Shown: piece after piece, positions 1-11,138 of the stretch | How the letters are laid out: every line of letters starts with the position of its first letter | How positions within the stretch are numbered: the stretch's first letter is position 1 | Source of the DNA: Phragmites australis | Taxonomy: Eukaryota > Streptophyta > Magnoliopsida > Poales > Poaceae | NCBI RefSeq assembly: GCF_958298935.1 | Contig: NC_084930.1 | Span: forward strand, 23,968,001-24,032,000 | Direction of reading: 5' to 3' | DNA length: 64,000 nucleotides | Translations under genes and position numbers: made by a program | The notes under the pieces: generated by a model | Seen by the model: only the letters and a program-made list of their open reading frames with translations | Databases searched by the model: none | Told to the model about the DNA's origin: nothing

Positions 1-160
1 TCTTGTTCTTCCATGGGATCCTGATGTGAGGGTGCCCTCGGAAATCCTTGATGCCATTATGGCTGAAGTCAAGGTGAAGGACGCTGAGGCTGCTGTGGAG
101 GCGGAGGCACTATTAGAGGAAGAGATAGATTTTTTGGCCTTTGACACGTACAGCTTCTAG
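1..160 (+). CDS. C-terminal end of antisense ORF of element 1 (partial)
   Basis: An open frame enters from the left edge (codons start at base 2) and stops at TAG 158-160, giving about 52 residues. The visible tail is acidic and alanine-rich (AEVKVKDAEAAVEAEALLEE, then EIDFLAFDTYSF), consistent with a helical C terminus. It runs opposite to the gag-pol of element 1 and sits beyond the 3' end of pol. This is where plant Tat elements such as RIRE2 and Grande carry an antisense ORF, often annotated as Transposase_28 (putative gypsy-type transposon). The conserved core is outside the window, so the family call rests on position and composition. Its function in these elements is unknown. Confidence 0.5.
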   Translation, partial: LVLPWDPDVRVPSEILDAIMAEVKVKDAEAAVEAEALLEEEIDFLAFDTYSF

Positions 161-609
161 GTGGAACCTTCTGCTCCCCGAGCTGAGGGGGATTCTATCT
201 TCGAAAGAAGGTCTTTGGACCGAGGGTATCCATGTCGCCACTTCTTGCGCCGTTATAGGAGTCGACCCTCCACAACCCGTGGTACCTCGGGAAGGCATGA
301 CGACCTAGCGCCCTCCATATCCCATAGTACTCTGGGGAGGTGTAATAGGCTAGCATGTTTGGTAGGCCTGGATTAAATGTATGGTAGCTAGCCGAGCGCA
401 ATGTTTGTATATGTCAAGTATGAATAAGCTTGTGCTATGTTGACTTTACTCTTTGCCTTTTAATCTTGGTCAATCGATGTTTCATTTTTCTCCCCCTTCC
501 TGGCCTCCTTGCATTCTACTGCGATTAGTGGTCAGAGGGTGGGATTCTTTAGAGTTTTTTAGTTGTGTTGGTGTTGAGCCGAGGTAAATTCCCGTAAGTT
601 AGAGGTTTT
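161..609. other. 3' UTR spacer of element 1, no gene seen
   Basis: Stop-rich sequence between the antisense ORF and the minisatellite. Short frames here overlap one another and match nothing I recognise. Confidence 0.6.
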
Positions 610-1430
610 ATGCGATACCATAGGGTCCATACCTCTCTGGCACAAAGGCTAGGCCTTCAAGATGTCGGAAGGGTCCATACCTCTCCAGCACAGAGGCTAC
701 GCCTTCAAGATGTCGGAGGGTTCATAACTCTCCGTCACAGAAGCTACGCCTTTAAGATGCCAGAGGGTTCATACCTCTCTGGCATGGAGGCTAGGCCTTC
801 AAGATGTCGGAGGGTCCCTACCTCTCTAGCACGGAGGCTAGGCCTTCAAGATACCAGAGAGTCCTTACCTCTCTGGTATGGAGGCAATGCCTTCAAGATG
901 TCTGAGGGTTTATACCTCTCCGGCACGGAGGCTAGGCCTTCAAGATGCTGAAGGGTCCCTACCTCTCCAGCATGGAGGCTAGTCCTTCAAGATGTCAGAG
1001 GGTCCACACCTCTCCAGCATGGAGGCTAGACCTTCAAGATGCCGATGGGTCAATATCTCTTTGGCACAAAGGCTAGGCCTTCAAGATGCTAGAGAGTCTG
1101 CACCTCACCGTTACGGAGGCTAGGCCTTCAAGATGCCAGAGGTTCCTGACCTCTCTGGTACGGAGGCTAGGCCTTTAAGATGCCGAATAGTCCACACCGC
1201 TCTGGCACGGAGGCTAGGCCTTCAAGATGCTGGAGGGTCGATACCTCTCCGGCACAGAGGCTAGACCTTTATGATGCCAAAGGGTCCGTACCTCTCCGGC
1301 ACAGAGGCTAGGACTTCAAGATGCTAGAGGGTCCATACCTCTTTAGCACGGAGGCGATGCCTTCAAGTTGCAGGAGGGTCCATACCTTCCCAGCACAGTG
1401 GCTAGGACTTCAAGATGCCAGAGGATTTTG
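610..1430. repeat. 47-bp minisatellite, about 17 copies
   Basis: The phrase GGCCTTCAAGATG recurs at a steady 47-bp step (for example 653, 701, 748, 795, 842, 889 and 936), each time with a companion CATACCTCTC and GCACGGAGGCTA. Units differ from each other by scattered substitutions and are roughly 80-90% alike by eye. The array lies between the pol stop at 1,715 and the antisense ORF, in the 3' UTR of element 1. Tandem repeats in this hypervariable region are a known trait of Tat-lineage elements. A 113-residue open frame running through it (610-951) is only the repeat read in one frame. Confidence 0.95.
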
Positions 1431-1714
1431 AGGAAGGACATGACTCTAGCTTGGTTTTTTGTATGTAGAGTTATGTGTGAATAACTTAATTGCAATAGAT
1501 AATATTCCTAGCTCATGTGGCTATTCTCAGCATGCGTCAACATAAGGCTATTAGTAAGCCATGTAAAGGTCGAAAGTGAACTGCAATGCTGAATTGGGGA
1601 GGTGAGCGATAGGGCGTACCTTATATGGATTGTGCCCTTCCGAGAGGCCTGAGCCAAAGGGCCTCTGGACTCCCCCGCGGTTGGTTGCCAAGAGGGATAG
1701 TGTGAAGGACTCTT
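1431..1714. other. Spacer between minisatellite and pol end
   Basis: Non-coding link between the repeat array and the integrase stop of element 1. No further structure seen. Confidence 0.6.
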
Positions 1715-4703
1715 ACACATAATACTTGTAGAGGGTTTCTGCATTCCAACTATGCTGCAGAGGGGTACCTTTTATATCTGCTAGATAGTAGGAGCCGGAC
1801 TTGTTGGGCTCGAGGACTAGGTACGGGACTTCTCATTTGTTGCACAATTTTTCTGGAGCCTAGGTGCGTCAAAGCACTAGGTCCTCAGGTTCGAAGTTTC
1901 GCGGCACGACTTTGGGATTGTACCAGGCCTTGGTTTTGGCGATGTTGTGATCGAGATTTCGAATAGCATGGAGCCACGTGCCTTCAGCAAGGTCAAGGGA
2001 GAGCTCTCTTTCTCTGGCAGTTTGTGACAGTTGTACCTGGAGCGAGCGTCCTTTGATCTCAGTAGGTGTCATAGCTTCATCACCGTATAGGAGGTGGAAG
2101 GGGGTGAACCCTATGGGTCATATGACCGTGGTACGGAGAGACCATAAAACTTTTGGTAGCTCTTCAACCCATAGGCCTTTAGCCAAGCCGACAAGGCATC
2201 GATTTAGGCCTAAAAGAATGTTTCCATTGGCGAGGTCGATGCCCCGTTGGATTGTGGATGACGAACGATGGAGAAGCAAAGTTTGATGTTAAGTTCAGTG
2301 CAAAATTCTCTAAACGGTCCTGAGTTGAATTCGTTCTATTGTTGACTGTGAGTTGTCATGGAACACTGAAGTGGCTGTTATGTTTTTCTAGAAGAACTCA
2401 TTTGGAGAAGTACTCCAAGACCACCACGGCATATCGAAGGTTTCCCTTAGCTCATGGGAACGTTCCGATGAGATCCATTCCACAACGTTCCAAGGGCTAG
2501 ACAAGAGCGATCGACTGTAGGGGAGACGGTGGCTGGTGGCTCCGGTGCCCCATCCATTAGCATCCCTAGTAGGTGCGGACGAGTTCCTTCGCATCGTAGA
2601 GCCCTTGGTAGAGTGTTTTGCCAGCCAGGGCGTGGGGCGCCAGATGACTGCCGTAGAGTCCTTCGTGAATTTGCCGGAGTTCGCCCCCCTCCTTCTTGGT
2701 GACACAAGGGAGGAGGGGAGCGTAGGCCCCGGCTTTATAAAGGGCACTATCAACCATGAGGTAGCCTCTGGCACGATGTTCAATGCGATGAAGCGCGACA
2801 GGGTTGTACGGCTCCTTCATCCCGCTTAGGAAGGAAAAGAGGGGAGCCCTCCAATCCAGGGGTCCAAAGGGGAGGACGGTGGTGGCCGTTTCATCTGGCG
2901 TATTGGCCCTCGGCTGATGGAGGACCTTGAAGATGGCTCCCAATGGCATGTCTTCGCTTGCAGCAGCAGCTTTCGCCAGGGCGTCGGCTTGGTAGTTGTC
3001 CATCTGTGGTATGCTCTGAACTGATAGGCAACAGAAGGACCCTTCGGCCTTGCGGATGGCTTCAAGGTATCTCGCCATGTTTGGATGCCCAACTTGGAAG
3101 CTCTTGTCAATGTTCCCAGCGATGACCTAAGAAACGGTCTTGATGATAAGTTGGGTGCCCCCCAAGGCCTGGGCCTTCCAGAGGCCCAAGAGGATGGCTT
3201 CATATTCGGTGATATTGTTGGCTGTCTTAAACTTCAAGCGGGTGGTGTACTCGGCCTGCTGTCCTATCGGGGAGATGAGGACCGTACTGGCCCCCGCACT
3301 GGTAGAACCATATGCTCTATCAGTGTATAGTATCCATACATCTTGGGGAGGGGTCATGGGGGGTCCAGCAGATGCTGGAGTCCATTCAGCAATGAAGTCA
3401 GCTAAGACCTGTGACTTGATGGCCGTACGGGCCAGAAATTTTAATATGAAGGGGGCTAGCTCCACAACCCACTTTCTAATGCGTCCGGTCGCCTCCCGGT
3501 TATGGAACGTGTCACCAAGTGGGTATGAGGTTGGTACAGTGATGTCGTGGGCGAGGAAGTAGTGTTAGAACTTGCGCGATGCCACCAGGAGGGCATATGC
3601 TATCTTCTCAAGCTCGGGGTAGCGCGTCTTGGCCCTAGCTAGGGCCTCCGACACATAGTATATAGCTCTTTGTGAAGAACGACCTTTAATCTTCTCCTCC
3701 CGTATTAGTGCAGCACTTATAGCAGAGGCATATACGGATAAGTACAGGAGGAGCCCTTCACCAAGAAGGTGTATTGTGAGCATCTTGAGGTCAGAAAGGT
3801 GGGCCTTAAGGTACTCAGATGCGGCCTGGCACTCCGAAGTCCATCCGAAAGGTTTGGAGCCCCTCAGCGTTTTGAAAAACATGAGGTTATGCTCAACGGA
3901 TTTGGCGAGGAACCGACTAAGGGCCACAAGGCGGCTGACTAGGCACTGGACTTCCTTCATACTGGTGGGGTGACATCTCGATAACATGGATCTTGCCAGG
4001 GTTAGCATCAATTCCCCTCTGAGAGATGAGGTATCCTAGAAGCTTGCCGGCCTTGGTGCCAAATACGCACTTCTCAGGATTAAGTCATACGCCAGTAGCC
4101 CGGAGGCTATCAAATGTCTATTGAAGGTCAGTAGCGTGATCTGCCTCGAGCTTGCTCTTCATGATGATGTCATCAACGTAGGTCTCGACATTGCGACCTA
4201 ATTGTTGCTCCAAGATTTTGTGTACCGGATGGGAGAAGGTGGCACCGGCATTTTGGAGGTCAAAGGGCATCCAAACGTAGCAGTATACCACAAAAGGGGT
4301 GATGAAGCTAGTCTTGCTCTTGTCCTCCATAGCCATCCACACTTTGTGGTATTTGGAGTACACGCCCGGGAAGCTCAACAACTCATAGTCTGCGGTTGAG
4401 TATACTAGCTGGTCGATGTGAGGAAGGGCCTATGGATCTCAGGAGTAGGCTTTGTTAAGTGATGTGAAGTCGATGTAGATGCACCATTTCCCATTGTGCT
4501 TCTTGACTAGGATGGGGTTTGCGAGCCACTCAGATTGTATGACCTCTTGGATGATGCTAACCTCCAGAAGCTTCTGGACTTCCTCCTTTGTGGCCTTCGC
4601 TCACTCCGGGGAGAGCTTGTAGAGCCCCTGCTCACTGCCCTAGCCTTTGGGTCAACCCGAAGGGCGTGTTTGATGATGCAGCGGTCGAACCCAGGGAGGC
4701 ATG
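1715..4703 (-). pseudogene. pol: Element 1 pol, C-terminal part: RT, RNase H, integrase (broken)
   Basis: Minus-strand remnant of a Ty3/gypsy polyprotein. RT is recognisable at about 4,118-4,660, with the catalytic YVDDIIMKS near 4,160 and WMPFDLQNAGATF upstream of it. A connection/RNase H block follows at 3,565-4,011 (ending LEKIAYALLVASRKF), then the archaeal-type RNase H typical of Tat elements at 3,127-3,465 (ILYTDRAYGS, NNITEYEAILLGL). Integrase covers about 3,080-1,720: a zinc-finger relic (IHEGLYGSHLAPHALAGK), a degraded catalytic core, and a C-terminal module ending SWNAETLYKYYV before TAA at 1,715-1,717. Several frame changes and stops, for example within the RT, make it non-functional. 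The frame resumes at 8,733 beyond a solo LTR. Confidence 0.88.
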
Positions 4704-5787
4704 TGTAACACCCTGATTTTCAGATTTCTCAAATTTCTAAAATCTTCCAAGATTGTTGAATAGCTTCACTAGTAGTATAGGTTTAAAACCTATTTTCTTA
4801 ATCAATCAATCAATAGAGGTTATTATTTTCTGTGCATTGCATGCTGAGTTTTGTTAGGAGCCAGGTAAATGCATTAGAGTTCTTTTTCTTTTCTTTCTCT
4901 TTGGTGTTTTGAGTGAAAAAGATTTTGAAAAGGTTTTTACAAAACTCAGTAGTGAATAAGTTAAGGACCTTAATGGTTGGAATTCAAAATCTTTGAATTC
5001 ATCATCTATTCAATCCTTGATCATACCTGATCCTTCTCCAGGTCAATTCAAATTTTATCCAAATTCTTGTTTAAAGTCAATCTCTCCTCTTTCTCAAATT
5101 CTACCCAAAATTTAAATTCAAATTCCTTATCTACTCTATTCTTGTTCAACCTTATTTTTCGTTTCTCTCAAATTCACTCCAAACTCAATTCAAATTCAAA
5201 TCCTATTCAAATTTCTCTGCAAAAGTTTCTTTTCTAAACCCTAGATATACCTAAAGTGTCTTTGGGCTCAATCTTGCTCAAGTCCAAGCCCTTAGCCAAG
5301 TCTTCTAGATGGCCCAAAAAAGGATCCACGAAATCAGCAAATTTTCGCGGAGTCCTGGACAGCATCATCTTCGCATGATGTTTTGGAGTTCAAAATGGCC
5401 TCAAATGCAAATATTGATAATACCAAAGTTGTAGGTCTCGTCGAGAGCTTCGAGTTGAACCTATGGAAGTCACCTTTTGGATAATGGAGCTGGGAGTTAT
5501 GGCCCCCGAAATCAGTGCTGTGCAGAGAAGTCCGAGTTTAAACAGTTTATCTTGTGGCGCATTTTTGGAAATCAAGATAACGTTTTCAGAAGTTCCAATG
5601 ACTACCAACGTTGTAGATATTTTCAAGTTCTACAATTTAGAATCAAGAAACATCCAATTTGGAGTCCGGACGATGGGGATATCATCCTCGCAATACAGAG
5701 CTGCGAAAAAGGAAACCGTAACCGACTCGAACTCGAATCCGAATCGTGTTCGGTTTGGACTCCACCTCAACCAGCCGCCCCTAGCCC

Positions 5788-5795
5788 TATAAATA
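5788..5795 (+). promoter_or_regulatory. TATA box of giant LTR (solo copy)
   Basis: TATAAATA in a CCCTATAAATATGAG context, about 1.08 kb into the LTR. The same box occurs at the matching point of both other LTR copies (13,565-13,572 and 19,778-19,785, minus strand). This implies a U3 of about 1.1 kb and a very long R/U5. Confidence 0.7.
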
Positions 5796-5960
5796 TGAGT
5801 TGCACGCCCTCTCCTACCTCTATTCTATGCCTCTAAGCCCTAGAAGTCGCTCCTGTCCTGTCCGTGCGTCGCCGGAGCGCCGCCGTTCGCCGGAGCTGCT
5901 GTCGCCGCTGCCCGTGAAGCGCTACGCCGTCTTCTCCGCGAATTCTTCTTCCTCCACCAT

Positions 5961-5975
5961 CAAAGCAAGGTAAGG
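5961..5975 (+). promoter_or_regulatory. Candidate splice donor in LTR leader
   Basis: CAAAGCAAG followed by GTAAGG, about 180 nt downstream of the TATA box, after a GC-rich stretch (5,855-5,945). The GT is kept in the other copies (AAG-GTAGG near 13,404 and AAG-GTGAGG near 19,623, minus strand). I infer a possible spliced leader. No acceptor has been identified. Confidence 0.4.
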
Positions 5976-8732
5976 ACCTCTTCTTCTCCTCCCTTACTAC
6001 TGTTTTAGCATCATACTAAGTCCCTAGCCAAGCCCTAGCCCCGGCCAAAGCCCGATCTAAGCCGCCACGGTCGCCGCCATCGCGGACAGCCGCAAGACAG
6101 CCGCGCTGTAGCCGATTTGCATTGATGTTCCCGACCGACCAGAGGTCAAATCACCAAGCCCTTTCACCGGTGCATGTCCCATGATGTTCCCCACGCCCTC
6201 ACCAACCGGTTTGGCCAGTAGATTAGCCAAACTATCGAAATCAAGGTCGACATACCCGCTGTCCGGTTTCTGGACGTGTTCAGCACGCGCACCGGATTTG
6301 CATTCGTGTTCCCCGTTAATCCGAAAGCCATAAGGATGCACCAACCACGTCACGGCATGTCCCATGGAGTCTTCTACGTTACCCTAGGAGCCCATCCCCG
6401 TTTGTGCAGCGACACGACCAGAACGCCATTGCCAACCACAGCACATCACAGCCATCACCCGTCTCAGCTATGTTGATCGTTCTTCCTCTTAGTGGATGAT
6501 CTACCAAAACCCATGCCATAGCATTGTGTTCTCAGGTTATATGAACATCCTTGTTCAAACGGTTCCTCAAAATTCATAGCCAATCTCCTAGAACGCGAGT
6601 GTCTTCATTCCTAAATCTGTTCGCGGTCACCACCAAACCTAGAAGCAGTCATTGCTGTTTTGCCCCTACCTTGGATGACCCCTTCCAAAACCAACCATAC
6701 CGCTAAGTTAGTCTTTCCACGTTCTACGCCATGCTCCCCTCGTTTCACTGAAACACCACTGAAGCTGACGTCGATGTCTGTGGCCACATGCTCGATCGCC
6801 ATCTCCGACGAAACCCGAACCACCACCGCTACATAGAGTCACCAGTAGTATCCTTAACTTAGAAGGTCAACCTTCAGCCTTTTTGATCCATCATAGGTGG
6901 TTGATACTAGATCTCAGCGTATCGCCTCTTTAATCCAAGATGTTACTTGCATAGCATGCCAATTCAGCGCCATATCATTCTCCTTAGCCTAGTCAGTGAA
7001 GTCTAGTCTGCCCTAAACTTCTTGAATCTTGCGCAATGATGTTGTCAAGCCTGACACAGTGATTGTGCGATAAAGTCTTTCTCATAGGAAGATAGTTTCG
7101 GAAATTTAGCATTTCCTTTTCAGTCTAATCCATCTCTCGAAAGCTGTTCTCTTTTCATCTTAACTCCGATTTAGACGATTCTTGTGTCTAAATATTTCTA
7201 AAATTATCCCTATCCAACCATAGTGTTTTTAAAGTGTTTTAATGATGTTTGGTATGTTGTTCTTAGTGTTTTCTTTTGTGTTGTTTATCGGTAGTTCTCG
7301 CGATTAGTTGATAACGTTTCGGAGCAGTTCGAGGGACTTCAAGACCAAGATTTCGACAACACTGAGCAGCATTGGGAAAAAGGCAAGTGTCCTTGATCAT
7401 ATTGAACCTATGTTTTTAAATGTTTTGGTTTACAAAATTGCATGCAGTGTCAATATGATGGGTAGTCACCTATGTTAGGGTTTTTCCTAGATTTTCCCTT
7501 ATCATCCCTTGGAACCTAGATGGTTTATGGTTAGATGTCTTGTGGGTAGATTGCTTAGCCATGCTTTTAGGATGTTAAGAAGTGTCATAATCTTGACTAA
7601 TGAACATATGCAACAATGGTCGTTAATGTGTTAATGGTCTAGCAACATGGAACCTTAGGCCTTGAGCAAAGTGGTTTTGATGGTTGTCATGGTTATGATG
7701 TTGGTTTAGTGTTTGCTCAAGTAACCTAAGTAAGGACCGGTTCGTGGAGCGACAACCCAAGAAGTAACGTACCAACCACGAGGCCGATATGGGTTAGGTG
7801 TGACATACTGATTAGAGTCTGTCCAGTGTGTGTTGGGTCAGCACAAAAGGGGGCTTCTGGGTAGGAGCTTTGCTTGCGTAAAGCCTGGCGGTGAAACCTA
7901 GTGGGCAGACACATACTGGATTAGTCTCTGGTTAGTGGAAAGTGTCATGAAGTGATTCTTGGCGGCACACCACTGGCGTGTGTTAAGTGTTTCGCGAACA
8001 CGGCAACATGGAATTCACTGACTCGTGGGAAAAGCTGGACAACCTCTGCAGAGTGTAAAATTGTTATAACAGCCGTGCTCACGGTTATGAGAGACTTGGA
8101 TCCTCACATGATTAGTGGGTTGTGGCTATGAGTTTGGTTATGGTTATGGTCCTGGTACAGGGAGTACTAGATGGTTTTGGAAATAGTACAGGAAGTACTA
8201 GACGGTTATGGTGTGCAAGGTGGGGAGCCTTGTATGCTGTTTGTTGGACTATTTGGGTTACATTCACTTAATAATTGCTTAATGCTTTTGAGTCCAAATA
8301 TGTTTTCATTACTCGCATTTACGCAAAAATACCATTTGTTAGCCTATTCTTGATATAAGCCTGCATATCATTACTTCCCCCACTTGCTGAGTACTCTATG
8401 TGCTCACACTTGCTATTTTCCCTACACCATGTGATATGTATGCTGCTGCTCAGTGAGTGAAGATGTTGAAGACTATCAAGATGAGGTTGTGACATTTTAG
8501 GCGCGTGTCTCCCGGTCAGTTGCCTGCGGTGTTGTTGGGCACCAGTGCTTCTATTCCGCTGTAGATATCTTCATAGAAGACAATATATGTCAATTGCTGT
8601 AAAAGTTCAACGTTATTTAATAAAAGTATTGCTTTTGTTACTTCACCTGTGACGTCCTTATGTGTGTCGAACATCCTGGGCACACATAAGCCGCATCTGA
8701 TTTTGGTCGTTAAAACTGGGTGTGACATCATG

Positions 8733-9600
8733 CGAGGACCATGCAAAGATGTCGAGGTTGCCTTGCATGATGGCTAGGAGTCGGGCTTCTTGCTCCGGAG
8801 TGAGGTATGCCCTGATTTGAAAGGTTTGGTCGGGCTGGTCCAAACATGTTGGAACATGTTTTACATCCCCCTCCGGTCATGGCTTTGGAGGGCCACGTTG
8901 TCCAAGGTATGCCGAAGGGGGTCTTGAAGCTCTCTTTTGCCACATTATGGATGTGGCAACCATTGAGAGTAGTAGGGTGCACGTACTCAATGCGTGTTGC
9001 CAAGTCTTGGTCACCGTGGATGGAGATTAGCCCCTGGGGTCCGAGCATCTTTAGGTAGAGGTAGTTATGATGGGGAACAGCTCCGAACCTGTTCAGAGTT
9101 CCCCGTCCCAGGATGACATTGTAGACATAGGATACGGTATGTCCACAACATCAAAGGTGATCACCTCGGTTCGCGCTGTAGGGCCCTCATTGAAGACGAC
9201 TGGAAGTTCTATTTGGCCTAAGGTGTTGGGCCCCATTGAACCCCTGCAGGGGCCTATGGGTCAGAGAGAGCCAGCTCCACAGAATTGAGATCTGGTCAAA
9301 AGCGTGTATGAAAAGAAGGTTTGACGAACTACCTCCATCGACCAGCACCCTCCGGACTTCAACATCGGTGATGCTGGATAAGATAACTAAGGCATCAAAG
9401 TGGGGGAACTTCACCCCCTTGGAGTCATCGAAGGTGATTGTTACGGGGACGTCGGCCCATCCAGGGGCCTGATGATGGATGTTGGTTGCCCCGACGTGGT
9501 TGACCCCACGCACGTAGTCTCGCCGCTACCATTTTGAGGAGCACCTGAAGCTTCCTCCCCCTGTTATGGCGTGAACCACCTGCCTAGGCTTGTCGCCTTT
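8733..9600 (-). pseudogene. pol: Element 1 pol, N-terminal part: protease and start of RT (broken)
   Basis: Minus-strand continuation of element 1 pol on the far side of the solo LTR. An aspartic protease-like segment lies around 9,187-9,480, with ITFDDSKGVKFPHFDALVI followed by VRRVLVDGGSSSNLLF. DGGSS is the active-site form seen in plant Tat proteases. A linker follows (MLGPQGLISIHGDQDLATR near 9,048), then TPEQEARLLAIMQGNLDIFAWS at about 8,740-8,810, the usual entry to the RT in this lineage, which stops exactly at the LTR insertion. Frames shift between these pieces. Confidence 0.8.
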
Positions 9601-11133
9601 GTTTTTGTAATGCTCTGTGGGTGGTAGAGGTGGTGCATGCACGGCCAGCTAGGAAGCATTTTACAAGGCCAGGTGGTCAACCTTGCGGCCCGCCATTGGT
9701 CTACTACCTTCAGGCCGCTTGTCGTTGTCCCTCTCCACCGCCGTCCATGCTAACTGTGTCCCAACGTATTTCTCTTGGAAGGTTATGAGACTACAGAAGT
9801 CTTCAGTGTTATGGTCACATCTGGTTCCATGCAGAGTGCACCAGTGCCCCTCCTCGGGGTTCCAGCCAGGGGCACGATGCCACCTGGGAAGGCTCCGGAG
9901 CGCCCTCGGCCACAGCCCCTAGAATGGGGCGAGTTTGGAGCCCCTCAACCTTGATTAATATTGTAGACACCATGCTACTGTCATGCCATACCTTGCGGAC
10001 TCCAGAGCCATTAGCCTCTTTAGAGCCCCTCTTTGCTGATGGAGAATGAGGAAAGGCGTGTGAGGACCCTACTTGTAAGGTTGATTTCTTAGGTTCGATG
10101 CTGGGGGTCGGGGTTGGCTGCACGAGCCCCCTTCAGAGCCGCTCTTCCTCTGCACATGCATATTCCTTGAATTTGCACATGAAAGCCTCCACCGAGCACA
10201 CAGAGCGCCAGTGCAATCGATCAAAGAGGGTCCATTGGTCAGACCCTGGGTTGTCACATCGATGACCAACGACTCTGATATGCCTTTAATCTGGGCCTTA
10301 GTTCAGGAAAACCTCCAAAAGTAATCCTGGAGGGTCTTGCCTGGTTGCTGCTTGATGTTGAACAGGCTCCCGAAGGTCACAGGTTTGACAAAGGTGCCTT
10401 GGAAATTGTTGCAGAAGAGGTCTTGGAGCTGAGCCTAGGCATAAATAGTCCCAGGCTCTAGCGTCCAGAACCATCGGAGGGCTACCCCTTCTAGGAAGAG
10501 AGGGAAGTACTTTGCCAAGGTGGCCTGTCTGCCTCCGTTGACTTCTATGCTAGGGAGTACGAGCGAACAAACTCTTCTGGGTCTGAATCGCCCCTAAACA
10601 TAGGTAGGTTTGGGGGTCCAGAAACCCTCCGGGAAGGGTGCGACCTGCAGGTCTGCCTATAGGGGAGAGTCATAGTCTTGAAATAGAGCCTCACAATGAT
10701 GGACCTAAGGTTCTGGAGCCTGCGCACCGACTGCGGTGGAAGCTTGGAGGTGATGGGTCGTAATGATAAAGCCTTCGCCAGCCCCTAGAGCTTGGGCTGT
10801 GATGGCGTTGGGTGCTAAGGGAGTGGTGGTGGTTACACGCGCAGGTTGCTATGCATCTCGCATGGCTACCTACAGCTCCTCCACCTAAGCTAGGAGGGCC
10901 ACCATGCATGACTACTATTCAACTGAGGTGGCGTTCACAGTGATGGCTCTGGCTACAGCCCCTAGGGACGCAGCGGGGCCCTCGCTATGCTGCAGCTGTT
11001 TCTGCTGGGCCTCTAAGGCCGTGCCCCTTAGCATCAATCACATCTAAGGTTATGGTTGGGTTGGTGATGGCCATAGGGCCTTCATTCCCCTTGGTCGAGG
11101 GGTTGTCATTAGCATAGCGTTTGCTTGGTCATG
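9601..11133 (-). pseudogene. gag: Element 1 gag (broken, interrupted by giant-LTR element)
   Basis: The minus strand encodes a Tat-type capsid region. Near 10,545-10,620 reads PNLPMFRGDSDPEEFVRSYS, and further on (10,320-10,540) a decayed GVALRWFWTLEPGTI and NNFQGTFVKPVTFGSLFN, the common retrotransposon gag signature. The same signature is seen in element 2 at 32,150-32,380, which supports the call. Upstream sequence (10,691-11,133) is low-complexity N-terminal gag. It is broken by the 9.6-kb insertion at 11,139, and the last part of the leader resumes at 20,719. Stops and shifts are present throughout. Confidence 0.8.
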
Positions 11134-11138
11134 GTGGT

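Larger units (their letters stand above)
4704..8727 (+). mobile_element. Giant solo LTR (4.0 kb), flanked by 5-bp TSD
   Basis: Begins TGTAACACCCTGATTTT and ends AAAACTGGGTGTGACA, so it has TG...CA ends and a short terminal inverted repeat. Flanks are GCATG (4,699-4,703) and TCATG (8,728-8,732), a 5-bp TSD with one mismatch, and pol of element 1 resumes directly after it. Its whole length matches, in reverse orientation, the two LTRs of the element at 11,139-20,713, which is why I call it a solo LTR rather than a DNA transposon. It carries a TATA box and a GC-rich leader with a splice-donor-like site. No protein gene is evident in it. Confidence 0.88.

Noticed and set aside
610..951. 113-residue open frame with repeated RLGLQD/SLAQRLG phrases
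   Set aside because: It is the 47-bp minisatellite read in one frame; the unit is not a multiple of three and the frame is lost further on.
5828..5972. Short ORF in the giant-LTR leader as a conserved peptide gene
   Set aside because: Frames at the matching place in the other two LTR copies (13,378-13,563 and 19,555-19,746) are only loosely alike and are not kept in phase; a GC-rich leader with a donor site fits better.
4704..8727. DNA transposon with TGTAACACCC/GGGTGTGACA terminal inverted repeats
   Set aside because: The same sequence forms the two direct-repeat LTRs of the element at 11,139-20,713, with PBS and polypurine tract in place, and its TSD is 5 bp. A solo LTR explains everything.
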